Assembly (NCBI GenBank): GCA_963205295.1
Contig: CAUJIY010000029.1
Span: 1-33,942 of the forward strand
Origin: Pseudomonadota bacterium
GTDB taxonomy: Bacteria; Pseudomonadota; Gammaproteobacteria; Steroidobacterales; GCA-2729495
DNA: 33,942 nucleotides
Reading direction: 5' to 3'
Position numbers and translations under genes: made by a program. The stretch's first letter is position 1; each line of letters begins with the position of its first letter. Below, in pieces: positions 16,098-24,232 of the stretch. A model generated the notes under the pieces. That model ran no database searches. It was not told the DNA's origin and was given only the letters and a program-made list of their open reading frames with translations.

Positions 16098-17555
16098 ATG
16101 TCTGAAAAGCCGAAGCTCACGACTGCGTTTGGTTGTCCGGTAGCCGATAACCAGAATACGATGACAGCGGGTCCACGCGGCCCCGCCCTGCTGCAGGATG
16201 TCTGGCTGCTCGAGAAACTGGCGCATTTCGACCGGGAGGTCATTCCGGAGCGACGCATGCATGCCAAGGGCAGTGGCGCCTACGGCACGTTCACGGTGAC
16301 CCATGACATCAGCCAGTACACACGGGCGAAGATCTTTTCGCGGATTGGCAAGAAGACCGAGCTCTTCGCGCGCTTCACCACTGTCGCCGGTGAGCGTGGC
16401 GCAGCCGATGCCGAGCGCGACATCCGCGGCTTCGCGGTCAAGTTCTACACCGAGGAAGGCAACTGGGACATGGTCGGCAACAACACGCCCGTGTTCTTCC
16501 TGCGCGATCCGCTCAAGTTTCCCGACCTCAACCATGCGGTCAAGCGCGATCCGCGCACCAACCTGCGCAGCGCGCAGAACAACTGGGATTTCTGGACCTC
16601 GCTTCCCGAGGCGCTGCACCAGGTCACCATCGTCATGTCCGATCGCGGCATCCCGGCCAGCTATCGCACCATGCACGGCTTCGGTTCGCACACCTTCAGC
16701 TTCATCAACGCGAAGCAGGAGCGATTCTGGGTCAAGTTCCACTTCAGGAGCCAACAGGGCATTCGCAACCTGACTGACGCCGAGGCCGAGGCCATCATCG
16801 GCAAGGATCGCGAGAGCCACCAGAAGGATCTCTACGACGCCATCGGCAAGGGCGACTTCCCGCGCTGGGTGCTCAAGGTGCAGATCATGCCGGAGAAGGA
16901 TGCCGCGACGCTGCCCTACAACCCGTTCGACCTGACCAAGGTCTGGCCGCACGCCGACTACCCGCTGATCGAAGTCGGCGTCATGGAGCTCAACCGGAAT
17001 CCGGAGAACTTTTTCGCCGAGGTCGAGCAATCGGCCTTCAATCCGGCGAGCGTCGTGCCCGGTATCGGTTTCTCACCCGACAAGATGCTGCAGGCGCGCC
17101 TGTTCTCCTACGGCGACGCGCAGCGCTATCGCCTTGGCGTCAACCACTACCAGATTCCGGTCAATGCCCCGCGATGCCCGGCTCATCACTATCACCGCGA
17201 CGGCACGATGCGTGTCGATGGCAACTTCGGCAGCACCAAAGGCTACGAGCCGAACACACTCGGGGAATGGCGGGAGCAACCGGACTTCCGCGAGCCACCG
17301 CTGTCGGTGGAGGGCGCCGCCGGTCACTGGAACCACCGCGAGGACGCCGACTACTACTCGCAGCCGGGGGCGCTGTTCCGGCTCATGAACACGGCGCAGC
17401 GGCAGGCTTTGTTCGGGAACACTGCTGCGGCAATCGGCGGAGCCTCTCGTGAGGTACAGATCCGTCACATCGGCAACTGCCTGAAGGCAGATCCGGCTTA
17501 CGGTGAAGGCGTAGCCAGGGCACTGAAGATTCCGATGGCCGACATTCCGCGGTAG
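16098..17555 (+). CDS. katA: Monofunctional heme catalase (small-subunit type)
   Basis: A 485-residue catalase that converts hydrogen peroxide to water and oxygen, the usual length for small-subunit (clade 3-like) enzymes. The distal heme residues are visible: His55 in [13 protein letters not shown] and Asn128 in [17 protein letters not shown]. The proximal heme ligand is Tyr338 in [34 protein letters not shown] and [20 protein letters not shown] are further family signatures. There is no signal peptide, so it is probably cytoplasmic. GGGAGAGGG lies 9-17 bases before the ATG. TTGACT at 16031-16036 could be a -35 element, but the matching -10 is weak. It is divergent from the CBS gene. Confidence 0.96.
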   Translation: MSEKPKLTTAFGCPVADNQNTMTAGPRGPALLQDVWLLEKLAHFDREVIPERRMHAKGSGAYGTFTVTHDISQYTRAKIFSRIGKKTELFARFTTVAGERGAADAERDIRGFAVKFYTEEGNWDMVGNNTPVFFLRDPLKFPDLNHAVKRDPRTNLRSAQNNWDFWTSLPEALHQVTIVMSDRGIPASYRTMHGFGSHTFSFINAKQERFWVKFHFRSQQGIRNLTDAEAEAIIGKDRESHQKDLYDAIGKGDFPRWVLKVQIMPEKDAATLPYNPFDLTKVWPHADYPLIEVGVMELNRNPENFFAEVEQSAFNPASVVPGIGFSPDKMLQARLFSYGDAQRYRLGVNHYQIPVNAPRCPAHHYHRDGTMRVDGNFGSTKGYEPNTLGEWREQPDFREPPLSVEGAAGHWNHREDADYYSQPGALFRLMNTAQRQALFGNTAAAIGGASREVQIRHIGNCLKADPAYGEGVARALKIPMADIPR

Positions 17556-17651
17556 GACTGCCCCGGAGTCCAAACAGGAAGGCTGCAGGGCCGGGCCGGC
17601 CGGGCTGCGACAACACCCGGCGCCGGCCCTGCCCGGGCCTGCATTGTGTCG

Positions 17652-17682
17652 CCTGCGAAGCCGGACTTCGGTTTTCCGCAGG
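17652..17682 (+). terminator. Possible hairpin terminator after catalase
   Basis: CCTGCG (17652-17657) can pair with CGCAGG (17677-17682). Inside, CGAAG/CTTCG (17656-17670) can form a small alternative stem followed by GTTTT. The T-run is short, so this is a weak terminator candidate about 100 bases after the katA stop. Confidence 0.35.
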
Positions 17683-17704
17683 TAGCGGCGCCGACATTCC
17701 GCTG

Positions 17705-17729
17705 TAAGATATATTGCACGGATATCTTA
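17705..17729. promoter_or_regulatory. Perfect 8-bp dyad, candidate NsrR operator of the YeaR-like gene
   Basis: TAAGATAT at 17705-17712 and ATATCTTA at 17722-17729 are perfect inverted repeats with 9 bases between. The inner 23 bases (17706-17728) begin AAGAT and end ATCTT, the spacing and outer bases of the NsrR consensus (an 11-1-11 dyad beginning AAGATG and ending CATCTT). The dyad is the most AT-rich patch in the area and overlaps any possible -10. It ends 34 bases before the start of the DUF1971 gene. E. coli yeaR, of the same family, is repressed by NsrR, which supports the assignment. The inner positions deviate from the consensus. Confidence 0.6.
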
Positions 17730-17763
17730 TTGGTGCTGTATCGCCCGCAGGAGGCAGGCCCTC

Positions 17764-18036
17764 ATGGAATCGATACCCGACACGGTCGCCCGCTATCAAA
17801 GCACGCCGATGTTCGACGAAGAGGATGTATCCGAGGCATTCCTCTTCCCGCACGCCACCAAGCGCGGGGTCTGGGCGAAGATCGTCGTCGTGGAAGGCAG
17901 GCTGCATTACGTCCTCGACGAGACCAAAGAAGAGCGCCAGCTCGATCCGGATCATCCCGGGATCGTGCCGCCGCGCGAGCGGCACTTCGTCAGGCTCGTC
18001 GGCAAGGTACGTTTCTTCATCGAGTTCTATCGCTAG
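17764..18036 (+). CDS. DUF1971 (YeaR/TehB-like cupin) protein
   Basis: A 90-residue protein with the compact single-domain cupin fold of the DUF1971/YeaR family. Signs are ARYQSTPMFDEEDV near the N-terminus, HATKRGVWAKIVVVEGRLHY in the middle and PGIVPPRERHFVRL followed by KVRFFIEFYR at the very end. AGGAGG at 17749-17754 is a near-perfect ribosome binding site 9 bases from the ATG. Family members are induced by nitrate, nitrite or nitric oxide in enterobacteria, and the NsrR-like dyad just upstream agrees with a nitrosative stress role here. The biochemical function of the family is not established. Confidence 0.85.
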   Translation: MESIPDTVARYQSTPMFDEEDVSEAFLFPHATKRGVWAKIVVVEGRLHYVLDETKEERQLDPDHPGIVPPRERHFVRLVGKVRFFIEFYR

Positions 18037-18060
18037 CGCGTCGGGCCGGCTGTCGTCCTG

Positions 18061-18978
18061 CTACCAGGCGTACTGCCAGGCGACCGTCCAGGTGGTGAAA
18101 TCCGAGCCGATGCGCGTCGATGCACCATCCGACCAGGCGACCTTGAGCGACTGGTCGCCGGTGAGGGGCATCGACAGCGTCAGCCCGAGCCGGGTCGCTT
18201 CCTGGCGGTCGGCTTTGCGGATGCCGTCGACGGTCGTGCGCCCGCCGCCGTACCACGTGGCGTTCCCGGCGATCCAGAGCCGCGGACGAAACGTGTAGCC
18301 GATGTGCGCCTGCATGGTGGTCAGGGGATCCTGCTCCCGCTGCGAATTCCCGAAGAAGGCGTCGTTGTCACCGAAGAACCACGCTCCCGCGGAAATCTCC
18401 AGCGACCAGGGGCCGAGCGGCTGGTAGAGCCCGAGTTCCGGCTTGAAGGCCCAGCGGTTGGTGCCGAGATTGACGAGCTTGTCGTTGTCATACTCGCCGG
18501 TCGGTGCCGCAACGACCAGACTCATGCCGAGCGTCGTGCCGGGCACGCGCCTGGCAAACTGCCCACGGTCCATGGCAGGACCACCGAGCAGGTTCACTGC
18601 CAGGCGCAGCCGTGCATCGGCAAAGCCGCTCCGCTTGGCGGTGCGGCTCTCCTCGAATACCTCGCCGCTGACATCGGCCCGGGTATAGGGCACCGCGAAT
18701 CCGATGCTGGCACTGCGCCCACCGAGGCCAAAGGTGCGTACGACACCGACGATGGCGCTGTCGATTTCGGCATCCACATTCGTGATCGGCAGGGTCGGAT
18801 CGGTGGTCACCCCGCCGCTCGACCGCTGCCAGGAAAGGCCGAGGAAGGTTGTCCCGACCGGCGACGGCGAATAGGCGCGCGGCTCCATCTCCTGGGCCCG
18901 CACGGGAGCGCCGATGCAGGCCAGCGCTGCCGCAACCAGAATCGGCCAGAAATGTCTCGGGTTTTCCGGTGCGCACAT
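18061..18978 (-). CDS. Outer-membrane beta-barrel of the MetA phenol-degradation/transporter type
   Basis: A 305-residue exported protein. Residues 1-28 are a Sec signal peptide ending APVRAQ. The mature part is a series of amphipathic beta strands with a C-terminal Trp (TWTVAWQYAW), as in outer-membrane barrels. GTTFLGLSWQRSSGG, SIGFAVPYTRADVSG, SLVVAAPTGEYDNDKLVNLG and NRWAFKPELGLYQPLGPWSL match the family annotated 'MetA-pathway of phenol degradation, putative' (PF13557), which is a general transport-type barrel. Direct proof of substrate is lacking. The gene is convergent with the DUF1971 gene (24 bases apart) and divergent from the EAL gene. Confidence 0.82.
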   Translation of the reverse strand: MCAPENPRHFWPILVAAALACIGAPVRAQEMEPRAYSPSPVGTTFLGLSWQRSSGGVTTDPTLPITNVDAEIDSAIVGVVRTFGLGGRSASIGFAVPYTRADVSGEVFEESRTAKRSGFADARLRLAVNLLGGPAMDRGQFARRVPGTTLGMSLVVAAPTGEYDNDKLVNLGTNRWAFKPELGLYQPLGPWSLEISAGAWFFGDNDAFFGNSQREQDPLTTMQAHIGYTFRPRLWIAGNATWYGGGRTTVDGIRKADRQEATRLGLTLSMPLTGDQSLKVAWSDGASTRIGSDFTTWTVAWQYAW

Positions 18979-19119
18979 GAGCGGAGATACGCTATATCAG
19001 GCCCGGCGCACCGGCCACACCCGCGAAACCGGCCATGCAATATCCAGCGCCACGGTGTACATTTTCCCGGGAATGCAAGGGTTGCAGCAGCCCGCTGGAA
19101 CCGCCCGCTGGAACGACAT

Positions 19120-19881
19120 ATGGCCAATGCCCGGATCGATGCTCTGGCCACATGGTACCAGCCGATCGTGGACCTGGAGACCGGCCGGATCATCGGTTTC
19201 GAGGCACTGAGCCGCGAACTGGCCGCCGATGGATCGGTGCGCTCGGCAGCGGCATTGATGGATGCACTCGAGCGTGACCCCGAGGCGCAGTACGCGCTGA
19301 TTCACCGCCTGCTCGAGTCCATCCGCCGCGAGGTCGTGCCGGTATTCGCGCAGCACCCCGCCTTCTACGTGAGTGTCAACATCCCGCCGGCGGTGCTCGG
19401 CACCGGCCGGATCATGCCGATGTTCGAGGAGCTGAACCTCGAGCCCTGGTTGTCACGGCTCGTCGTCGAACTGACCGAACGGCAGGCGTTGAGCGAACTC
19501 GGCCGTACGGCCATCGACACAGCCCGCGCCCTGGGCATCGCCGTGGCGCTCGACGATTTCGGCACCGGGCACAGCGGGCTGTCGCAGTTTGTCGGCCTGG
19601 ATCTCGACATCCTCAAGGTCGATCGCAGCCTGCTGCTGCCGGTTCTGGGCAATCGCACTGCGGCGCGGATGCTGCGTGGTATCGTCGCCCTCGCCGCAGC
19701 CCTGCGCATGCGCACCGTCGCCGAGGGCGTGGAAAGCTGGGAGCAGGCGTTCTTCCTGCGCGCTGCCGGGATCGACTACGGTCAGGGGTATTACTGGAGC
19801 CCGGCCATGCCAGGCTCGAAGATCGCCGCGGTGCTGCAACGGGGCTTTGCCGACCGGCTCGAGCCCAATGCGGCGCGCTAG
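19120..19881 (+). CDS. Stand-alone EAL-domain cyclic-di-GMP phosphodiesterase
   Basis: A 253-residue protein consisting of one EAL domain with no sensor, GGDEF or membrane part. Catalytic elements look complete: the EAL motif as FEALSR (Glu28-Leu30), NIPP for the metal-binding Asn, LVVELTER, LDDFGTG (Asp145, Asp146), LDILKVDRS (Lys166), AEGVES (Glu202, Glu205) and DYGQGYYWS. It should therefore hydrolyse cyclic-di-GMP to pGpG. ATG 19120 is chosen because the domain begins right after it; the same frame stays open far upstream through sequence antisense to the barrel gene, which is not protein-like. It is followed after 28 bases by an outer-membrane protein gene in the same direction. Confidence 0.9.
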   Translation: MANARIDALATWYQPIVDLETGRIIGFEALSRELAADGSVRSAAALMDALERDPEAQYALIHRLLESIRREVVPVFAQHPAFYVSVNIPPAVLGTGRIMPMFEELNLEPWLSRLVVELTERQALSELGRTAIDTARALGIAVALDDFGTGHSGLSQFVGLDLDILKVDRSLLLPVLGNRTAARMLRGIVALAAALRMRTVAEGVESWEQAFFLRAAGIDYGQGYYWSPAMPGSKIAAVLQRGFADRLEPNAAR

Positions 19882-19909
19882 TAAACCACACAGACCACCG
19901 GAGACAGGC

Positions 19910-20731
19910 ATGATGAAGCGCACGGTACTCGTTGGCACGGTAGTTCTGGCCACACTCGGTTGCGGCTCTGCCTGGAGTGCCGGGAAAGACCTGCTGAAGA
20001 ACCCCTTATACGTTGCCCTGGGGACCTTCATCGTCGATACGGACACAACCGTCTCCCTGGACGGAGAAGCGGGCCAGGGCTCGCGTGTGGACCTGGAGAA
20101 AACCTTCGGGGACGACTCGGCTACCCGCATCAGACTCGACGCCTACTGGCGCTTCGCCGAACGGCACAAGATCCGCGCCATGGTCTTCAATGCCCGGGCG
20201 GACCGGACCCGGATCCTCGACGAGGAGATCAACTGGGGTGACGAGGTGTTTCCGGTCAGCGCCTCGGTGACGCTGGAGCGCGATTTCGACATCTACGAAC
20301 TCGCCTACGAGTACGCGTTCCTGCACCGTGAGAACTGGGAACTCACCGGCTCGGCGGGCCTGCACTGGACCTCCCTCAAGATCGCACTTGCAGCCGACCT
20401 GACCACCCCGGGTGGCGGCACGCGCGCCGCGAGCGACAGCGGCAACCTCGACCTGCCGCTGCCGGTGCTCGGCCTGCGGGGTCTCTGGAACCCGGGTGGC
20501 GACTTCTGGATCGATGCCTCCGCGCAGGTCTTCTCGCTGTCCTTCGACGAGTACGACGGGCGCCTGACCGACTACCGCCTGGCCGCCCTGTGGCAGCCGC
20601 TGCAGTGGCTCGGCATCGGGCTCGGCTACAACCTCTTCAAGGTCGATCTGGATGTGGAAAAGGACCGTTTCAGGGGCTCGCTCGAGTGGCAGTACGACGG
20701 CCCGCAACTGTTCCTGAGCGGCACCTTCTAG
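19910..20731 (+). CDS. Exported beta-barrel protein of unknown function
   Basis: A 273-residue protein with a Sec signal peptide (residues about 1-24, cleavage likely after AWSA) and a mature chain of alternating beta strands ending in Phe (GPQLFLSGTF), the C-terminal signature of outer-membrane barrels. YVALGTFIVDTDTTVSL at the N-terminus of the mature part and YWRFAERHKIRAMVFNARAD are recognisable as the kind of barrel often left as 'hypothetical' in proteobacteria; no specific family is assigned. GGAG lies 8 bases before ATG 19910. The stop TAG shares its last base with the GTG of the next gene. Confidence 0.8.
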   Translation: MMKRTVLVGTVVLATLGCGSAWSAGKDLLKNPLYVALGTFIVDTDTTVSLDGEAGQGSRVDLEKTFGDDSATRIRLDAYWRFAERHKIRAMVFNARADRTRILDEEINWGDEVFPVSASVTLERDFDIYELAYEYAFLHRENWELTGSAGLHWTSLKIALAADLTTPGGGTRAASDSGNLDLPLPVLGLRGLWNPGGDFWIDASAQVFSLSFDEYDGRLTDYRLAALWQPLQWLGIGLGYNLFKVDLDVEKDRFRGSLEWQYDGPQLFLSGTF

Positions 20732-21621
20732 TGAGTCCCCTCGCCCGCCGCATCCGTGCCGGCGCCTTCGTCGTCACCACGGAGCTCACGCCGCCGAAGG
20801 GCACGGACCTCTCCGACCTGTTCGCGAAGGCCGATGGGCTCAAGGGCTGCGTCGACGGCATCAACCTCACCGAATCACCGCGCGCCCGCATGGCGGTGGA
20901 GCCGACGGCAGTCGGCCGGCTGCTGCTGGAACGTGGCTGCGAACCCATCGTGCAGTTCACCATGCGCGACCGCAATCGCATCGCACTGCAGGCCGACGTC
21001 CTCGGTGCGGCGGTGCTCGGCATCAGCAACGTGGTGTTCATGGGCGGCGACGACCCGAAGCTCGGCGATCATCCCGAGGCGAAGGGCGTGTTCGACATCA
21101 CGGCCGTCGAGCTGCTGCGGGCCGCGCGGGAGATGAACGCGGGCCGCGACATGATGGGCAACGCGCTGCAGGGTGCGCCCTCACTGTTCCTCGGGGCCAC
21201 GGCCAACCCGGGGGCCATGGATCTGCCCCGCGAGGTCGACAACACGCGGCGCAAGATCGATGCCGGTGCCGAGTTCCTGCAGACGCAGGCGCTCTACGAC
21301 ACGGACACCCTGGCGCGCTTCGTCGATGCGGTGAAGCCTGGCGACGTGGCGCTGCTCGCCGGGGTTATCCCGCTCAAGTCGGGGAAGATGGCACGCTGGC
21401 TCAACGACAACGTGCCGGGCATCTGCGTGCCCCAGGCATTGATCGCCGAGATGGACGCCGTCGCCGGCGACGCCGTGGCGGAACTGCGCACCAGCATCGA
21501 CATCGCCGCACGCATCATCACCGCGGTGCGGCCGCTGTGTGCGGGCATACACCTGATGACCCTGGGCTGGGAGCAGCACGTCCCGGCGATCCTGCGGGCG
21601 AGCGACCTCACCAGAGGCTGA
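20731..21621 (+). CDS. Methylenetetrahydrofolate reductase-family flavoprotein (short form)
   Basis: A 296-residue TIM-barrel protein of the MTHFR family. TTELTPPKG contains the Glu (Glu18) equivalent to the catalytic Glu of MetF. FTMRDRNRIALQADVLGAAV, GISNVVFMGGDDPKLGDHPE and ANPGAMDLPREVDNTRRKID are FAD- and folate-site stretches. It differs clearly from enterobacterial MetF and resembles the divergent 'metF-like' proteins seen near C1-metabolism genes, so methionine synthesis is not certain. The start is GTG 20731, one base inside the stop of the barrel gene (TAGTG), so translation is probably coupled. A link between a C1 enzyme and an outer-membrane barrel is unusual. Confidence 0.82.
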   Translation: MSPLARRIRAGAFVVTTELTPPKGTDLSDLFAKADGLKGCVDGINLTESPRARMAVEPTAVGRLLLERGCEPIVQFTMRDRNRIALQADVLGAAVLGISNVVFMGGDDPKLGDHPEAKGVFDITAVELLRAAREMNAGRDMMGNALQGAPSLFLGATANPGAMDLPREVDNTRRKIDAGAEFLQTQALYDTDTLARFVDAVKPGDVALLAGVIPLKSGKMARWLNDNVPGICVPQALIAEMDAVAGDAVAELRTSIDIAARIITAVRPLCAGIHLMTLGWEQHVPAILRASDLTRG

Positions 21622-21814
21622 CACCACCGCGAGCGACTGCGCCGCCTGCAATAGCCGTCGCTCAGGTGTTCGTCGACCGACTGCACCATGCGTGTGCATG
21701 GTCTGGTGGGCGGACTACGGCAGAATGCCGCAGGCTTGTCGCCCCGAATCACACCTGCTAGCGTCGCCCGACCCGATACAGGGCAGACCACCGGCGGATG
21801 CGGCCGCATTTCCC

Positions 21815-22855
21815 ATGCAGATTCACATCATCCTCGAACCGGACATCACGGCCAGCGAACTCTGCGAGATCGGCCTGCTCGCCGAATCCCAGGACATCGC
21901 CGGGCTGTGGGTGCAGAACTACGCCACCGCCGGCGACCCGTTCATGAACCTGGTGCCGCTGGCGCAGGCGTCCAGCCGGATCCGCCTGGGCGTCGTGATC
22001 GTCAGCCCGCAGGAAATGCACCCGCTGAAGATCGCCACCTCCCTGCTGACGCTGAACGAGCTTTCCCGCGGACGGGCCATGATCACCCTCGGACGCGGCG
22101 GCGAATGGCTGGGCGTCATCGGCGGGCAGTACAGCCCCAATGTCGCCGCCCTGCAGGAAGCGATCACCATCGTCCGGCATGCGGCGCGTGGCAAAGGGCG
22201 CGCGAAGCACGGCTTCAGCCTGCCCGGCCAGCATTACCGCGCCCAGTACTTCCGCACGCCCTGGGTCACGCAGGACGAGCCGGCGCTGGTCTACGCCGGC
22301 GTCACGCGGGACCGCATGCTGCGCATGGGCGCCCAGACGGCCGACGGCGTGATGCTGGCGGACCTCGGTCTGCCGCGGGTGGCGGCCGGGCGCATCAAGG
22401 TGATCCGCGAAGCGCTGGCGACCGGCAACCGACCCGCTGAGGAACTTCGCATCAGCAATTTCGTGGGCTGGCACGTCAAGGACGATCCGGTTGCCGTGGC
22501 CCACGAGGCCAGGCGCGAGCTGGTGATCCGTGCCTGGCTGGTCCGCGACTGGCTCGAGCCCTTCCTCACGCCCGAGGAGAACGACATCGTCCAGAACAAC
22601 AAGCGGGCGTTCGTCGATGCCTACCGCAATCGCAGGGGCACGATCGAGGGCGTTCCGGACGAGATCCTGCAGAAACTGATCGGCGGCCTCACCATCACCG
22701 GCACCGCCGACCGCATGGACGAACCGCTGCAGCGGTTGCGTGATTTCGCCGCCGCGGGCCTCGACGAGATCTGCCTGCGCCTGCACGACGACCCGGCAGC
22801 CTCGATCCGCATCATCGGCAGGCAGGTGATCCCGAGGTTCGACGGCACCGCCTGA
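21815..22855 (+). CDS. LLM-class (luciferase-like) flavin-dependent oxidoreductase
   Basis: A 346-residue TIM-barrel protein of the luciferase-like monooxygenase superfamily, closer to the F420/FMN-dependent reductase group than to true luciferases. Typical pieces are ESQDIAGLWVQNYA, SSRIRLGVVIVSPQ, RAMITLGRGGEWL, EPALVYAGVTRDRMLRMGAQ and ADGVMLADLG. The C-terminal part ends with a GTADRMDEPLQRLRDFAAAG segment as in Mer-like proteins. ATG 21815 starts directly with the first beta strand (MQIHIILEPD); there is no strong ribosome binding site and earlier in-frame starts lack similarity. Substrate unknown. A 193-base gap separates it from the MTHFR-like gene; nothing was recognised in that gap. 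Confidence 0.86.
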   Translation: MQIHIILEPDITASELCEIGLLAESQDIAGLWVQNYATAGDPFMNLVPLAQASSRIRLGVVIVSPQEMHPLKIATSLLTLNELSRGRAMITLGRGGEWLGVIGGQYSPNVAALQEAITIVRHAARGKGRAKHGFSLPGQHYRAQYFRTPWVTQDEPALVYAGVTRDRMLRMGAQTADGVMLADLGLPRVAAGRIKVIREALATGNRPAEELRISNFVGWHVKDDPVAVAHEARRELVIRAWLVRDWLEPFLTPEENDIVQNNKRAFVDAYRNRRGTIEGVPDEILQKLIGGLTITGTADRMDEPLQRLRDFAAAGLDEICLRLHDDPAASIRIIGRQVIPRFDGTA

Positions 22856-22891
22856 CCCCACCACCCGGCGCCGCCCGTGCGTGCGCCCTGA

Positions 22892-23530
22892 TCAGTACTC
22901 GACCGGCAGCGGGTCGAGGCTGCGCCACAGGTACCACGTGGCGACGCTGCGCCAGGGCTGCCATGTGCCGGCCAGTTCGACGACGCGCCGGCGTCCGTCG
23001 CGGGTCTTCAGGCTGTCCGGCGACTCATCGTCGAAATACTGCCGGCCGATAGCCCGCAGCAGCCCGATGTCATCGAGCGGCAGCACATCGGGCCGCATCA
23101 GGGTGAAGATCAGCAGCATCTCCACCGTCCAGCGGCCGATGCCGCGGATTTCGGTCAGCTCCGCGATGATCGCCTCGTCGGTCATCGTCCCGAAGTGCGC
23201 CGGATCGATACGGCCGGAACGGAAGTGCTCCGCCAGATCCTGCAGGTACTCCACCTTGCGGGCCGACAGCCCGCAGGCGCGCAGGCTGCGCACCGGCGCC
23301 GCCGTGAGCGCTGCCGGCGTGAGCTCCGGCAGCCGCGCGCCGAGACGTTGCCAGATCGTGTCGGCCGCACGCACCGAGATCTGCTGGCCGACGATGGAGC
23401 GCGCCAGCGTGACGAACGGCTCGCCGCGCGAGCGCAGCACCGCGCCCGGATGGCGAGCGATGATGGCCGCGAGGCGTCGATCGCGGGTCGCCAGCGTGCG
23501 GCGGGCACGGTTCCAGTACGGCGGATTCAT
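22892..23530 (-). CDS. AlkA-like DNA-3-methyladenine glycosylase
   Basis: A 212-residue HhH-GPD DNA glycosylase. FVTLARSIVGQQISVRAADT opens the domain. The helix-hairpin-helix is EIRGIGRWTVEMLLIF (residues about 127-142), and the catalytic Asp lies in VLPLDDIGL (Asp153/Asp154). It lacks the N-terminal AlkA domain, as in the short MagI/Mag1-type enzymes of about 200 residues, so it is full length for that group. It removes alkylated purines from DNA. It is downstream of the LEA lipoprotein gene on the same strand with a 36-base gap. Confidence 0.9.
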   Translation of the reverse strand: MNPPYWNRARRTLATRDRRLAAIIARHPGAVLRSRGEPFVTLARSIVGQQISVRAADTIWQRLGARLPELTPAALTAAPVRSLRACGLSARKVEYLQDLAEHFRSGRIDPAHFGTMTDEAIIAELTEIRGIGRWTVEMLLIFTLMRPDVLPLDDIGLLRAIGRQYFDDESPDSLKTRDGRRRVVELAGTWQPWRSVATWYLWRSLDPLPVEY

Positions 23531-23566
23531 GGCCGGCAGGTTCAGGCAATCCGCGTCGAGGTGCGG

Positions 23567-24046
23567 CTACTTCGACCCTGGTAAAGAACCTGTCGGCAGC
23601 TCGAATACGCCCTCGCTGGAAAAGCGGGTCGTGTTGAAGGCCGGTCCGCTGAGCTTGCCGTGCATCTCGTACTCGATCCGGCTGGGTGCGCCCCCGCCCA
23701 TCACGCCCATGGCCTGTCGCACCATGCTGAACGCGGAGATGGTGACGGGCACGCTGATGACCGCCTCACCGAAGCGCGGCACGCTGCCACTGTCGCTGCT
23801 GACCCCGCTGGCGAAGCTCTTGCCCTGGATCTCCATGTCCAGCGCCACACCGTCGTATTCCACCGGAGCGTCGTTCGGATTCTGCACCCGCAGATTCACC
23901 ATCATGCGGAGTTCCAGCCCCTCGCCCTGCAGCGGCTCGATGCCCGCGACCGTGACCTGCAGTGGATCCCTGCCCTGCAATGAGGTACAGGCGGCGAGCC
24001 ACACCGGAGCGAGGGCGAGCAATGGCCACACAAAGCGCCGCATCAT
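23567..24046 (-). CDS. LEA/WHy-domain lipoprotein
   Basis: A 159-residue protein with a lipoprotein signal: hydrophobic stretch then WLAACTSL, with Cys20 or so as the lipidated residue. The rest is one WHy/LEA-type-2 beta-sandwich domain: LELRMMVNLRVQNPNDAPVE, YDGVALDMEIQGKSFASG and RFGEAVISVPVTISAFSMV. Such proteins are membrane-anchored in the periplasm and are linked to stress tolerance, without known activity. ATG at 24046 has AGGGGAAC 5-12 bases upstream, and the frame upstream of it is not family-like. It is the first gene of a two-gene unit with the DNA glycosylase. Confidence 0.85.
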   Translation of the reverse strand: MMRRFVWPLLALAPVWLAACTSLQGRDPLQVTVAGIEPLQGEGLELRMMVNLRVQNPNDAPVEYDGVALDMEIQGKSFASGVSSDSGSVPRFGEAVISVPVTISAFSMVRQAMGVMGGGAPSRIEYEMHGKLSGPAFNTTRFSSEGVFELPTGSLPGSK

Positions 24047-24232
24047 GGTTTGTTCCCCTTTGCTGTTCCACCGCCGGCTGAGCCGGACATGGGGAATATT
24101 GCCACGGTGCCACGGGCAGGACCCGCATATCGGGGGCCCGCGCCGCTGCATGTGCAGCCGCCCCGTGCAGCAGACGGCGGGCTCTCGGCAAAGCGGTGGA
24201 TGCAGAATCGACGCGTTGCGCGGCGGGTCCGG

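Noticed and set aside
18304-19119. N-terminal extension of the EAL protein
   Set aside because: The frame is open but antisense to the barrel gene, with shadow-like composition and no sensor domain; the EAL domain begins right after ATG 19120.
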